Source of the DNA: Acidobacteriota bacterium
Lineage (GTDB): Bacteria; Acidobacteriota; Vicinamibacteria; Vicinamibacterales; UBA2999
Length of the DNA stretch: 41,577 nt
Assembly (NCBI GenBank): GCA_020851565.1
Contig: JADZCN010000085.1
Location: 1 to 41,577 of the forward strand
Direction of reading: 5' to 3'
The position numbers and the translations under genes are program-made. The number at the start of each line of letters is the position of its first letter. Positions within the stretch are counted from its first letter, which is position 1. This document shows positions 7,776 to 15,667 of this stretch, piece after piece. Under the pieces are notes generated by a model. That model was not told the origin of the DNA. It made no database searches and saw only the letters and a list, made by a program, of their open reading frames with translations.

Positions 7776-7800
7776 ACTATATACGAATATATGAATATTG
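7776..7800. promoter_or_regulatory. AT-rich divergent promoter and operator candidate for ArsR
   Basis: The only AT-rich stretch of this area, with two direct GAATA steps (CGAATATATGAATATTG) and ATATA cores, lies between the divergent minus-strand gene at 7771 and the arsR-like gene. On the minus strand TATAGT precedes ATG 7771 by 4 bases. ArsR-family proteins usually bind such AT-rich imperfect repeats next to their own gene. The exact operator is inferred. Confidence 0.4.
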
Positions 7801-7845
7801 TGTCAAAGGAGAACGGATGGGTGATAGGCTGCCGGGCGTTCGTGC

Positions 7846-8232
7846 GTGGCCGTCCGCACCGGGACCCTGCGCGCGACAGCAGACAAGGCAATGGTCCATA
7901 CGCCACTCCAGGCCTTCAAGGCCCGCTTTTTTCGGGCGCTCGCCCATCCCGTCCGGATCCGGATCCTCGAGACGCTCGCCAGGGGGGACCGATCGGTCCA
8001 GGAACTCCAGGAAGCGCTTGGGCTGGAGCAGCCCGTCGTGTCGCAGCAGCTGGCGGTGCTTCGCAACCAGGGCATCGTGACGTCGGAGAAACAGGGGCTG
8101 TCGGTTCGCTACTCGCTGCGCGACCCGGCCATCGAGGAGCTGCTCTCGGTGGCCCGGCGGATCTTCAACAACCACCTGGTCGACACCGGCGGCATGCTGC
8201 GGGAGCTGCAACGCGAGTCCCGCCGCGGGTAG
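7846..8232 (+). CDS. ArsR-family winged-helix transcriptional regulator
   Basis: A 128-residue regulator with GTG 7846; the alternative ATG 7891 (MVHTPLQAFKARFFRALAHP) gives 113 residues and matches the usual compact N-terminus better. The HTH spans about 49-82 (RSVQELQEALGLEQPVVSQQ) and the wing is GIVTSEKQGLSVRYSL. No Cys pair of the ArsR/SmtB metal sites is present: the protein has no Cys at all, so it is not a classical thiolate metal sensor. A strong AAAGGAG-spaced ATG at 7817 is in another frame and is not used. It is the first gene upstream of the Ehr operon in the same direction (98 bp to the small membrane peptide gene), making it a candidate regulator of that operon (inference). Confidence 0.85.
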   Translation: MAVRTGTLRATADKAMVHTPLQAFKARFFRALAHPVRIRILETLARGDRSVQELQEALGLEQPVVSQQLAVLRNQGIVTSEKQGLSVRYSLRDPAIEELLSVARRIFNNHLVDTGGMLRELQRESRRG

Positions 8233-8329
8233 GAGGGCGGATTCCGGGCCGCCGACCCCGTGGCCCGGCGGCGGCGCACGATCCTGCGAGGTGCCGAACC
8301 GTGACGGCCAGGCATCAGGAGGCCTGGGT

Positions 8330-8464
8330 ATGGGAACGCCCGATCGTTGGGTGCCGCCGCCACTGCCGGACGATCCGAGGGAACGGAGGAAGATTGGCGT
8401 GTGTCTCGTGATCCTGGCCGCGCTGGGACTGCTGGCGCTGATCCTCTCCGCGGTGATGGGATGA
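8330..8464 (+). CDS. Small one-helix membrane protein at head of Ehr operon
   Basis: A 44-residue reading frame: MGTPDRWVPPPLPDDPRERR, then KIGVCLVILAALGLLALILS as one hydrophobic helix (about 22-42), ending AVMG. AGGAGG stands 7 bases before ATG 8330, a textbook ribosome binding site. The stop is 25 bp before the first HyfB-like gene and the direction is the same. The Pro-rich acidic/basic N-terminus followed by a single helix (predicted N-in by the RR-K before the helix) resembles small accessory subunits of membrane complexes. No family is recognised. It could be an assembly factor or small subunit of the complex encoded downstream, or only a leader peptide. Confidence 0.6.
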   Translation: MGTPDRWVPPPLPDDPRERRKIGVCLVILAALGLLALILSAVMG

Positions 8465-8489
8465 CGATCAGGGGCACAGGTGCGGCGCG

Positions 8490-10529
8490 ATGAGCCTGCT
8501 CGACCCGGCCGACGTCTTGCCCGCCGCGCTCACGTTCCGCCTCGGGATCATCGCCCTGGCGGTGGCGCTCTCGGGGCGCGACTTTGCATCGCGCGTGGTG
8601 GCGTTCGCCGGTTCCGCGATCGCCTCGGCGGGGACCGGGATGCTGGCCAGCCACGTGCTCAGTTCAGGGGCTGACGTGGAAGGAGTCCTGATCCGGCACC
8701 ACGCCTCGGGACTGTCCCTGGGCTACGACGTGGACGGGCTCTCGGCCTGGTTCCTCATCGTCCTGGCGGTCCTGGCGGTTCCCGTGGCGGTGTACAGCCT
8801 GGGGTACGTGGCGCATCCCCACCTGCGCCACCGATCGGCCTTCCTCGGCGCCGTGTTCAACCTGCTGGTCGGCGCGGTCGAAGTCGTGCTGGCGGCGGGA
8901 GACGTCCTCACCTTCCTCTGCGCATGGGAAGTCATGACGCTGGCCACCGCGGCGCTGGTCGTGACGGAACACGAAGAGCGCTCCAGCCGACGCGCGGCCT
9001 TCCTCTACCTGGCGCTGTCTCACCTGGGGACCGGCTGCCTGATCGCGGGATTCCTGACACTGGCCTCGGCTTCGCCGACGCTCTCGTTCTCGACGCTCCT
9101 GTCACAGGCGCCAGCCGCCGTGTCGATGCCCAGCGTGCTGTTCGTGTTGTTCTTCGTGGGCTTCGGGGTCAAGGCGGGCATCGTCCCGCTGCACGTGTGG
9201 CTGCCGGAAGCCCATCCCGCCGCTCCGACGAGCATTTCCGCCTTGATGTCGGGCGTGCTCATCAAGACCGGGATCTGCGGCATCGTCCGGGTGTGCGCGT
9301 TTGGGCTCGGCACGCCGCTACTGTCGTGGGGCGTGCTCGTCGTCCTCGTCGGCGGGGTGTCTGCCCTGCTGGGCGTCTTGTACGCCCTCATGCAGCACGA
9401 TGTGAAGCGGCTGCTCGCGTACCACAGCATCGAGAACATCGGGATCATCCTCCTCGGCCTCGGCGCGGGCATGATCGGGCTGGCCTATGGGAGAAGCGAC
9501 GTCGCGGCGCTGGGCGTGTCGGCCAGCCTCTATCACGTGTTGAATCACGCCGTGTTCAAGGGTCTGCTCTTCCTGGGCGCGGGGGGCGCGGTGATGGCAA
9601 CCGGGACGCGACAGATCGAGCACCTGGGCGGGCTGCTGCGCCGCATGCCATGGACCGGCCTGTGCTTCCTCGTCGGCGCGATGGCCATCTCGGGACTTCC
9701 GCCGCTGAACGGCTTCGCCAGCGAGTGGCTGACGTTCCAGGCGTTCCTGTTCGGTTTCCGCGGATCGACCGAGCCGCTCGTCCACCTGCTCTTCCCCGTG
9801 GGCGGAGCCCTGCTGGCGCTCACGACGGCGCTGGCGGCAGCCTGCTTCGTGAAGGCGTTCGGGATCACGTTCCTGGCGCTGCCGCGCAGTCGCTCGGCCG
9901 CGGACGCGCGCGAGTCTCCGGCGGTGATGCTCGCGCCTCAAGTCGTTCTCGCGGCCCTTTGCCTGGGCCTGGGGCTGTTCCCCGGGTTCGTGCTCGCCAC
10001 GCTGGGCCCGGTCGTCCGGTCGCTGCCCGGATTTGCGCCACTGCCCGACGTGTCGGCCGGCCACCTCGCGATGATCTCGGGGCTCGAATCCTTCGACCGT
10101 ATCGTCCCGGGGACCTTTGGCGTCGCGATCCTGGCTGCCGGTGTCGTCGCGCTGCTGCTGACCATGCGCCGGCGCGCCGCCGCGCGCCGCGTTCCCACGT
10201 GGGGATGCGGAGGCGAGCTGACGGCGGCCACCGAGTACACGGCCACGGCGTTCTCGAAGCCGCTGATGATGATCTTCGCGGCCCTGTATCGGCCCAATCG
10301 CCAGGTCGAAGCCCTGACCGAGGTCTCGCCGTACTTCGCGCGGGAGGTGCGTTACCGTTCGGAGATCGAGCCGACGTTCGAGCGTCACCTCTATGAGCCG
10401 CTGGTGCGTGCCGTCATGCGAGTGGCCGGTGGGATGAAGGTGCTGCAGGCTGGCAGCCTTCACGCGTACCTCGGGTACGTCATCGCGATGGTCGTCACGC
10501 TGGTGCTGTTTGCCTGGTGGAGCAGCTGA
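8490..10529 (+). CDS. hyfB: HyfB-like antiporter-type membrane subunit (copy 1) of Ehr complex
   Basis: A 679-residue polytopic protein of the NuoL/MrpA-like 'proton_antipo_M' family, closest in architecture to hydrogenase-4 subunit B (about 670 residues). Visible hallmarks are E in CAWEVMTLATAALVVTEHEE, the channel Lys in FVGFGVKAGIVPLHVWLPEA followed by HPAAPTSISALMSG, DVKRLLAYHSIENIGIILLG, HVLNHAVFKGLLFLGAGG and AISGLPPLNGFASEW. The cytoplasmic C-terminal region has RVPTWGCGGELTAATEYTAT, as in HyfB. It should form one putative ion-translocating channel of the complex. It follows the 44-residue peptide by 25 bp and overlaps the start of its own paralogue. Start ATG 8490 has only a weak upstream purine stretch. 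Confidence 0.93.
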   Translation: MSLLDPADVLPAALTFRLGIIALAVALSGRDFASRVVAFAGSAIASAGTGMLASHVLSSGADVEGVLIRHHASGLSLGYDVDGLSAWFLIVLAVLAVPVAVYSLGYVAHPHLRHRSAFLGAVFNLLVGAVEVVLAAGDVLTFLCAWEVMTLATAALVVTEHEERSSRRAAFLYLALSHLGTGCLIAGFLTLASASPTLSFSTLLSQAPAAVSMPSVLFVLFFVGFGVKAGIVPLHVWLPEAHPAAPTSISALMSGVLIKTGICGIVRVCAFGLGTPLLSWGVLVVLVGGVSALLGVLYALMQHDVKRLLAYHSIENIGIILLGLGAGMIGLAYGRSDVAALGVSASLYHVLNHAVFKGLLFLGAGGAVMATGTRQIEHLGGLLRRMPWTGLCFLVGAMAISGLPPLNGFASEWLTFQAFLFGFRGSTEPLVHLLFPVGGALLALTTALAAACFVKAFGITFLALPRSRSAADARESPAVMLAPQVVLAALCLGLGLFPGFVLATLGPVVRSLPGFAPLPDVSAGHLAMISGLESFDRIVPGTFGVAILAAGVVALLLTMRRRAAARRVPTWGCGGELTAATEYTATAFSKPLMMIFAALYRPNRQVEALTEVSPYFAREVRYRSEIEPTFERHLYEPLVRAVMRVAGGMKVLQAGSLHAYLGYVIAMVVTLVLFAWWSS

Positions 10530-12577
10530 TGGTGGAACCGTCGACAGGGGGGCTCGTGGCCGGCGCGTTGCCCGCCGCGGTCCTGGTTCGGCTCCTCACC
10601 GTTGCGGCCACGACGGCACTCGCCCGGCGCCCCCGGCCCTGTCGATGGGTGGCGCTCGGCGGTTCGATGGCCGCGTCCGTGCTGACGCTGACGATGGCCG
10701 CGGAGGTCATCGTGTCCGGCCGGGAGGTCGAAGGGGTCTTGTTCCACCATGCGGCGTCGGGCATCGTCTTCGACTACGCCGTCACTCCGTTGTCGGCGTG
10801 GTTCCTCATGGTGCTGGGCGTCGTCGCCCTCCCGACTGCCCTTTACAGCGCCGCGTACTTCGCCCACGCTGTCGCCGCATCCCGCACCGCGGTGGTCGGC
10901 GTCGCGTTCAACGTGTTGCTCGGGTCCGTGGAAGCCGTCTTCGTGGCGACCGGCGTGATCGTGTTCCTGGGCGCCTGGGAAGTGATGACGCTGGCGACCG
11001 CCGCGCTCGTCGCGACCGAATACCAGGAGCGGGCGAACCGGCTGGCCGCGTACCTCTACCTCGTCATGTCTCACGTCGGCACCGGCTGCCTGGTGGCGGC
11101 TTTCATGGTTCTCGCCAGCCGCGCCGGGGCGACCTCGTTCACCGCGATGCTGGCCGGCGACGTGGTATCGGGACCGCTCAGAGATGGATTGTTCGCACTC
11201 TTCCTCGTCGGATTCGGCGTGAAGGCGGGCGTCATCCCCTTGCACGTGTGGCTGCCCGAGGCGCACCCGGCCGCGCCAAGCAGCATCTCGGCGCTGATGT
11301 CCGCCGTGCTGATCACGGCGGGCATCTACGGGCTCTACCGGGTGTGCGCCTTCGGGCTTGGCGTCCCGGACGAGCGCTGGGCACTCGCATTGCTGTTCGT
11401 CGGCATGCTGTCGGCGATCCTGGGAGTCCTCTACGCGCTCACCCAGACCGATCTCAAGCGCCTGCTGGCCTGCAGCACGATTGAGAACTCCGGCATTGTC
11501 GTCCTCGGGCTCGGAGCCGGCACGATGGCGCTGGCCCATGGGCATCGCGCGGTCGCGGCCGTCGCGGTGGCGGCCAGCCTCACGCACGTGTTGAACCACG
11601 CCATCTTCAAGGGGCTGCTCTTCCTGGCCGCCGGGAGCGTGGTGATGGCGACCGGGACGCGTCAGATCGAGGAGTTCGGCGGCCTGTTGAAGCGGATGCC
11701 GTGGACGGCGCTGTTCTTCTTCATCGGCGCGCTGGCGATCTCCGGGTTGCCGCTGCTGAACGGGTTTCCCAGCGAGTGGCTCACCTTCCAGGCGCTGCTG
11801 CTCGGCTTCACGGCGACACCTGGACTGGTGCGCCTCAACTTCCCTGTCGCTGGCGCGATGCTGGCGCTCACGAGCGCCCTTGCCGCGGCGTGTTTCGTCA
11901 GGGCCTTCGGGATCGGCTTCCTGGCCCTGCCGCGGAGTCGCCCGGCCAGCGACGCGCACGAGTCCCCGAGGCTCATGCTGGTGCCGCAGGCCTGGCTGGC
12001 CACCTTGTGCGTCGCGCTTGGGCTGTTTCCGGGTGTCACCCTGCGCGCACTCGAGACCGTCATCGCGTCCCTGCCCGGGCTGGAGGCGGCGGCGCCGACC
12101 GCAGCCGGCGCATTGGGGATGGCGCCGGGGATCAGCTCGTTCGATTTCGTCTATCCGGCGATCTTCGGCGTGGCCGTGCTCGCCGCCCTGGTCGTCGCTC
12201 TCTCGCTGACAGCACGGCGCGGAGCGGTCGTGCGGCAGGTCCCGACGTGGGCGTGTGGCGGCGTGCTGACCCCGCGCACGGAGTACACCGCGACCGCGTT
12301 CTCGAAGCCCCTGCTGATGATCTTCAAGGCCATCTACCGGCCGCAACGGCAGGTGGACGCGCTGGCCGGGGCGTCGCCGTACTTTCCGCAGGGGGTGCGC
12401 TACCGGGCCGAGATCGAACCCACCTTCGAGCGATACATCTATGGCCCCCTGCTGCGAGGAGTCGTCCGGACCGCGGGCGCCATGCGCGTGCTGCAGGCCG
12501 GCAGCCTCCACGCGTACCTCGCCTATGTCCTCGTGCTGGCAGTGGTCCTGCTCATCTGGCTGGGAGGGACGCCATGA
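10529..12577 (+). CDS. hyfB: HyfB-like antiporter-type membrane subunit (copy 2) of Ehr complex
   Basis: A 682-residue paralogue of the preceding protein, similar along its whole length. It has AWEVMTLATAALVATEYQER, FGVKAGVIPLHVWLPEAHPA, DLKRLLACSTIENSGIVVLG, HVLNHAIFKGLLFLAAGSVV, AISGLPLLNGFPSEWLTFQA and VPTWACGGVLTPRTEYTATA. ATG 10529 overlaps the TGA of copy 1 (TGATG), implying translational coupling; GTG 10517 in the same frame is an alternative. All key charged channel residues are conserved, so both copies look functional. This tandem arrangement gives the complex three antiporter-like subunits when HyfF is counted, as in complex I. It overlaps hyfC by 4 bp. Confidence 0.93.
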   Translation: MVEPSTGGLVAGALPAAVLVRLLTVAATTALARRPRPCRWVALGGSMAASVLTLTMAAEVIVSGREVEGVLFHHAASGIVFDYAVTPLSAWFLMVLGVVALPTALYSAAYFAHAVAASRTAVVGVAFNVLLGSVEAVFVATGVIVFLGAWEVMTLATAALVATEYQERANRLAAYLYLVMSHVGTGCLVAAFMVLASRAGATSFTAMLAGDVVSGPLRDGLFALFLVGFGVKAGVIPLHVWLPEAHPAAPSSISALMSAVLITAGIYGLYRVCAFGLGVPDERWALALLFVGMLSAILGVLYALTQTDLKRLLACSTIENSGIVVLGLGAGTMALAHGHRAVAAVAVAASLTHVLNHAIFKGLLFLAAGSVVMATGTRQIEEFGGLLKRMPWTALFFFIGALAISGLPLLNGFPSEWLTFQALLLGFTATPGLVRLNFPVAGAMLALTSALAAACFVRAFGIGFLALPRSRPASDAHESPRLMLVPQAWLATLCVALGLFPGVTLRALETVIASLPGLEAAAPTAAGALGMAPGISSFDFVYPAIFGVAVLAALVVALSLTARRGAVVRQVPTWACGGVLTPRTEYTATAFSKPLLMIFKAIYRPQRQVDALAGASPYFPQGVRYRAEIEPTFERYIYGPLLRGVVRTAGAMRVLQAGSLHAYLAYVLVLAVVLLIWLGGTP

Positions 12578-13521
12578 GCGTTGAGGCGCTTCTCGCACTT
12601 GTCGCGGCACTGCTGCAGGCTGGCGGCATGCTCGCGGCAGCTCCGTTGCTGAGGACCGGCATCAAGAAGATGAAGGCGCGGCTTCAGAACCGCCAGGGCC
12701 CGCCGCTGCTGCAGGGGTACTACGACCTGGCGAAGCTGCTCGGCAAGGAGTCCGTGCAGTCGGAAACGGCGTCCTGGGTGTACGCCGCTGGCCCGCGCGC
12801 CTACTTTGCCACCGTCGTGGCCGCCACGACGCTCGTCCCGGTGCTCGTGGCAGCGGCCCCACTCGAGGCGACCGGCGGCATTCTCCTGCTGGTCGGCACG
12901 CTGGCGCTCGGTCGGTTCGCGCTGGCGACGGCGGCCCTGGATACGGGCAGCCCGTTCGGCGGGATGGGGTCGAGCCGCGACATGACGATCGCCGCCCTGG
13001 CCGAGCCCGCTCTCATGCTCGGGCTCTTCGCGTCGGCGCTGTCGGTGGGCACCATGAACCTGGGTGTGCTCGTGCGGGACCTCGTGCAGCAGGGACCATC
13101 GTGGCATCCGAGCGACCTGCTGGCCTTTGCCGGCCTGTTCATCATCGTCATCGCCGAGACGGGACGAATTCCCGTGGACAATCCCGCCACCCACCTCGAA
13201 CTGACGATGATCCACGAGGCAATGGCGCTCGAGTACGCCGGCCCCGATCTCGCACTGGTCGAATGGGCGTCCGCCGTCAAGGAGCTCTTGTACCTGACGC
13301 TGCTCGTGAACCTGTTCCTGCCAGTCGGCATCGCCACCGGCTTCGCGCCGGGCGCGCTGCTGGTCGCCCTCGGGGCCTGGGCGGGCAAGGTGTTCCTGCT
13401 GGCGGTGGCCGTGACGCTGGTCGAGAGCACCAACGCCAAGCTCCGCCTGTTCCGGGTGCCCGAGCTCGTGTCGGTCTCGCTGGGCCTGGCCTTCCTCGCA
13501 TTGGCGATTCGTTTCCTGTGA
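12574..13521 (+). CDS. hyfC: HyfC/NuoH-like membrane anchor subunit
   Basis: A 315-residue polytopic protein of the NuoH/HycD/HyfC family (respiratory-chain NADH dehydrogenase subunit 1). Conserved loops are KMKARLQNRQGPPLLQGYYD near the N-terminus, LDTGSPFGGMGSSRDMTIAA in the middle, and IIVIAETGRIPVDNPATHLE followed by LTMIHEAMALEYAGPDLALV, the acidic signature loop that faces the quinone or electron-input module in complex I. It links the peripheral arm to the antiporter-like subunits. ATG 12574 overlaps the stop of the second HyfB gene (ATGA). Length matches the family (about 310). Confidence 0.94.
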   Translation: MSVEALLALVAALLQAGGMLAAAPLLRTGIKKMKARLQNRQGPPLLQGYYDLAKLLGKESVQSETASWVYAAGPRAYFATVVAATTLVPVLVAAAPLEATGGILLLVGTLALGRFALATAALDTGSPFGGMGSSRDMTIAALAEPALMLGLFASALSVGTMNLGVLVRDLVQQGPSWHPSDLLAFAGLFIIVIAETGRIPVDNPATHLELTMIHEAMALEYAGPDLALVEWASAVKELLYLTLLVNLFLPVGIATGFAPGALLVALGAWAGKVFLLAVAVTLVESTNAKLRLFRVPELVSVSLGLAFLALAIRFL

Positions 13522-13531
13522 GGGTCCGCGG

Positions 13532-14179
13532 ATGACTGCGAACGTCCTGATTCTCTGTGCGGCGGGAATGCTGGTCACCGCCTACCTGATGGTCGGCCAG
13601 AAGGCCCTCTTCACGACCATCCGCCTGTACGGCCTCCAGTCGTTCCTCCTGGGGCTCGTGGCGGCCACGATCGCGATCGCCGAGTCGCGACACGAGCTGT
13701 TCATCACCGCTGCGCTCACCGTGGTTCTGAAGGCCATCCTGATTCCATGGTTCCTGATGCGGACGGTGGACCGCATCGGCATCCATCGCGAGGTCGAGCC
13801 GTTCCTGAACGTGCCGGCCTCGCTGCTGATCTGCCTGGGCCTGACGGTCGTGGGATACCGCGTCAGCACGGCGTTCCAGGAGGGGGCACGCGGCGTCGGG
13901 CATCACCTCATCGGCGTGGCGCTCTCGCTCCTGCTGATCGGGCTCTTCATGATGGTGAGCCGCAAGAAGGCCATCACCCAGATCCTGGCGTTGCTGACCG
14001 TCGAGAACGCGGTCTTCCTGGTCGCGGTCGGGGTCACCTCCGGCATGCCGCTCATCGTGGAGCTCGGCATCTCGTTCGACGTGATCCTGGCCGTGCTGGT
14101 GCTGGGTGTCCTCGTTCAGCGAATCGTGGGCCGGTTCGAATCGATGGACATCAGCCGGCTGTCGAAGCTGAAAGGATAG
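13532..14179 (+). CDS. hyfE: HyfE-like membrane subunit
   Basis: A 215-residue protein with about six predicted helices, matching hydrogenase-4 subunit E (about 215), whose C-terminal part is NuoK-like. Typical segments are TTIRLYGLQSFLLGLVAATI, KAILIPWFLMRTVDRIGIHR, and KKAITQILALLTVENAVFLV with a conserved membrane Glu. GAGGG lies about 9 bases before ATG 13532, and the gene is 10 bp after hyfC. In complexes of this type it bridges the HyfB/F channels and HyfC. Confidence 0.92.
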   Translation: MTANVLILCAAGMLVTAYLMVGQKALFTTIRLYGLQSFLLGLVAATIAIAESRHELFITAALTVVLKAILIPWFLMRTVDRIGIHREVEPFLNVPASLLICLGLTVVGYRVSTAFQEGARGVGHHLIGVALSLLLIGLFMMVSRKKAITQILALLTVENAVFLVAVGVTSGMPLIVELGISFDVILAVLVLGVLVQRIVGRFESMDISRLSKLKG

Positions 14180-14182
14180 GTC

Positions 14183-15667
14183 GTGGACCTGCTGCTCTGG
14201 ACCCTCACCGTTCCCCTCTTGACCGCGGGCGTCGGCGGCCTGGGTGGCCCGCGCGCCGTCAAGGAGCTGACGATGGTGGGCGGCCTGGCGCTGACCTTCG
14301 GCCTGTGCCTCGCCGTCGCCGGGCAGTTCCTTGCGGGCAGCACGCCCGCGACGTTCGACGATGCCCTGCGGGTGGACGGACTGTCGGCGCTCGTGCTCGT
14401 GCTGTGTGGCTTCGTGGGCCTGCTGTCGGGCTGCTACGGGGTCGGCTACCTGCGACGCAACGAGCGCCGCGGGCTGGTCACGCCGCGCCAGCGCCGGGAG
14501 TTCTACGGACTGATTCCGGCCTACGTGTTCGCGATGCTGTTCGTGGCGATGTCGAACAACCTCGGTGTGCTGTGGATCGCGGTCGAGCTCACCACGCTGG
14601 CATCCGTCTTCCTGATCACGTTCCACAATCGGGACACCTCGCTCGAGGCGGCGTGGAAGTTCCTGATGCTGGGGAGCCTCGGCCTCGCCTTCGCGCTCCT
14701 CGGGACCGTGCTGCTGTTCGCCGCCGGCCAGGGCGCCCTCGAGGAGGGGATGTCGGCGCTCAACTGGACGCGGCTCGTGGAAGTGGCGCCCGGGATGCAC
14801 CCGTTCACGCTGCGGCTCGGCGTGGTGTTCGCGCTCATCGGCTACGGCACAAAGGCCGGCCTCGCGCCGATGCACACGTGGAAGCCGGATGCCTACCGCG
14901 AAGCACCGTCGCCCGCCGTGGTTCTGATGGCGGTCGGGATGCTGAACGGCGCCATGTACTGCATCCTGCGGATTCACCTGGTGTCGACGGCAGCCCTCGG
15001 GCCCGACTTCTCGGCAGGCCTGCTCCTGACGCTCGGGCTTCTCTCCGTGCTCGTCGCGGTGCCGTTCATCCTGATTCAATGGAACCTGAAGCGGCTGCTG
15101 GCGTACTCGAGCATCGAGCACGTCGGTATCATGGCCGTGGGCGTCGGGCTCGGCGTCGAAGCAGGGGTGTTCGGAGCCCTGCTGCACATGACCTATCACT
15201 CCCTGGCCAAGCCGGTCGCGCTGTTCTCGGCCGGCACGCTCGCGCAACTGCACAGCTCGTCCGATTTCGGTGAGATCGGAGGCGGCACCCTCGGCCGGGC
15301 GCCCGTGTCCAGCGCACTGCTCGTGTTGTCGGCGGTGATCATCACGGGCTCGCCTCCCTTCGGCCTCTTCTTCAGCGAGATGATCATCCTGCGGGCCGGG
15401 TTCGCCGGGACACATGCGATCGCCACCTCGGTCTTCCTTGCCGCGCTGGTGGCGCTGTTCTGTGGCATCGCGTTCCAGATAGGCCGGGTCGTCGCGGGAC
15501 CACCGCCGGCGCCAGGGACGAAGGCGCCCGACCCGGAGCGCTTCGATATCGCCCTCGCGACCGCGAGCGTGGCCGCCGTCCTGGCAGTCGTCTCCGCCTT
15601 CTATCTGCCGGGGCCTCTCGTCGCTCTGATTCGCGCCGCGACCGCGGTGGTCTGGGGCAGGCCATGA
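14183..15667 (+). CDS. hyfF: HyfF-like antiporter-type membrane subunit
   Basis: A 494-residue NuoN/NuoL-type subunit, the usual size for HyfF. Segments include LWIAVELTTLASVFLITFHN with the conserved Glu, ALIGYGTKAGLAPMHTWKPD followed by AYREAPSPAVVLM with the channel Lys and the typical HTWKPDAY motif of hydrogenase-4 proteins, NLKRLLAYSSIEHVGIMAVG, and HSLAKPVALFSAG. It is the third antiporter-like channel of the complex. GTG 14183 follows hyfE by 3 bp with AAAGGATAGG at good spacing. Its end overlaps the next gene by 4 bp (ATGA). Confidence 0.94.
   Translation: MDLLLWTLTVPLLTAGVGGLGGPRAVKELTMVGGLALTFGLCLAVAGQFLAGSTPATFDDALRVDGLSALVLVLCGFVGLLSGCYGVGYLRRNERRGLVTPRQRREFYGLIPAYVFAMLFVAMSNNLGVLWIAVELTTLASVFLITFHNRDTSLEAAWKFLMLGSLGLAFALLGTVLLFAAGQGALEEGMSALNWTRLVEVAPGMHPFTLRLGVVFALIGYGTKAGLAPMHTWKPDAYREAPSPAVVLMAVGMLNGAMYCILRIHLVSTAALGPDFSAGLLLTLGLLSVLVAVPFILIQWNLKRLLAYSSIEHVGIMAVGVGLGVEAGVFGALLHMTYHSLAKPVALFSAGTLAQLHSSSDFGEIGGGTLGRAPVSSALLVLSAVIITGSPPFGLFFSEMIILRAGFAGTHAIATSVFLAALVALFCGIAFQIGRVVAGPPPAPGTKAPDPERFDIALATASVAAVLAVVSAFYLPGPLVALIRAATAVVWGRP

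Noticed and set aside
7817..8080. ATG 7817 with a good AAAGGAG spacing as a gene start
   Set aside because: Its frame gives a Ser/Arg/Pro-rich shadow of the ArsR gene; the ArsR domain lies in another frame.
10460..12610. 716-codon minus-strand frame opposite the second hyfB
   Set aside because: Its composition is dominated by Arg, Gln, His and Gly and it mirrors a conserved membrane gene; it is a shadow.
13277..15415. 712-codon minus-strand frame opposite hyfC-hyfE-hyfF
   Set aside because: Same shadow pattern, with no hydrophobic or domain signal.
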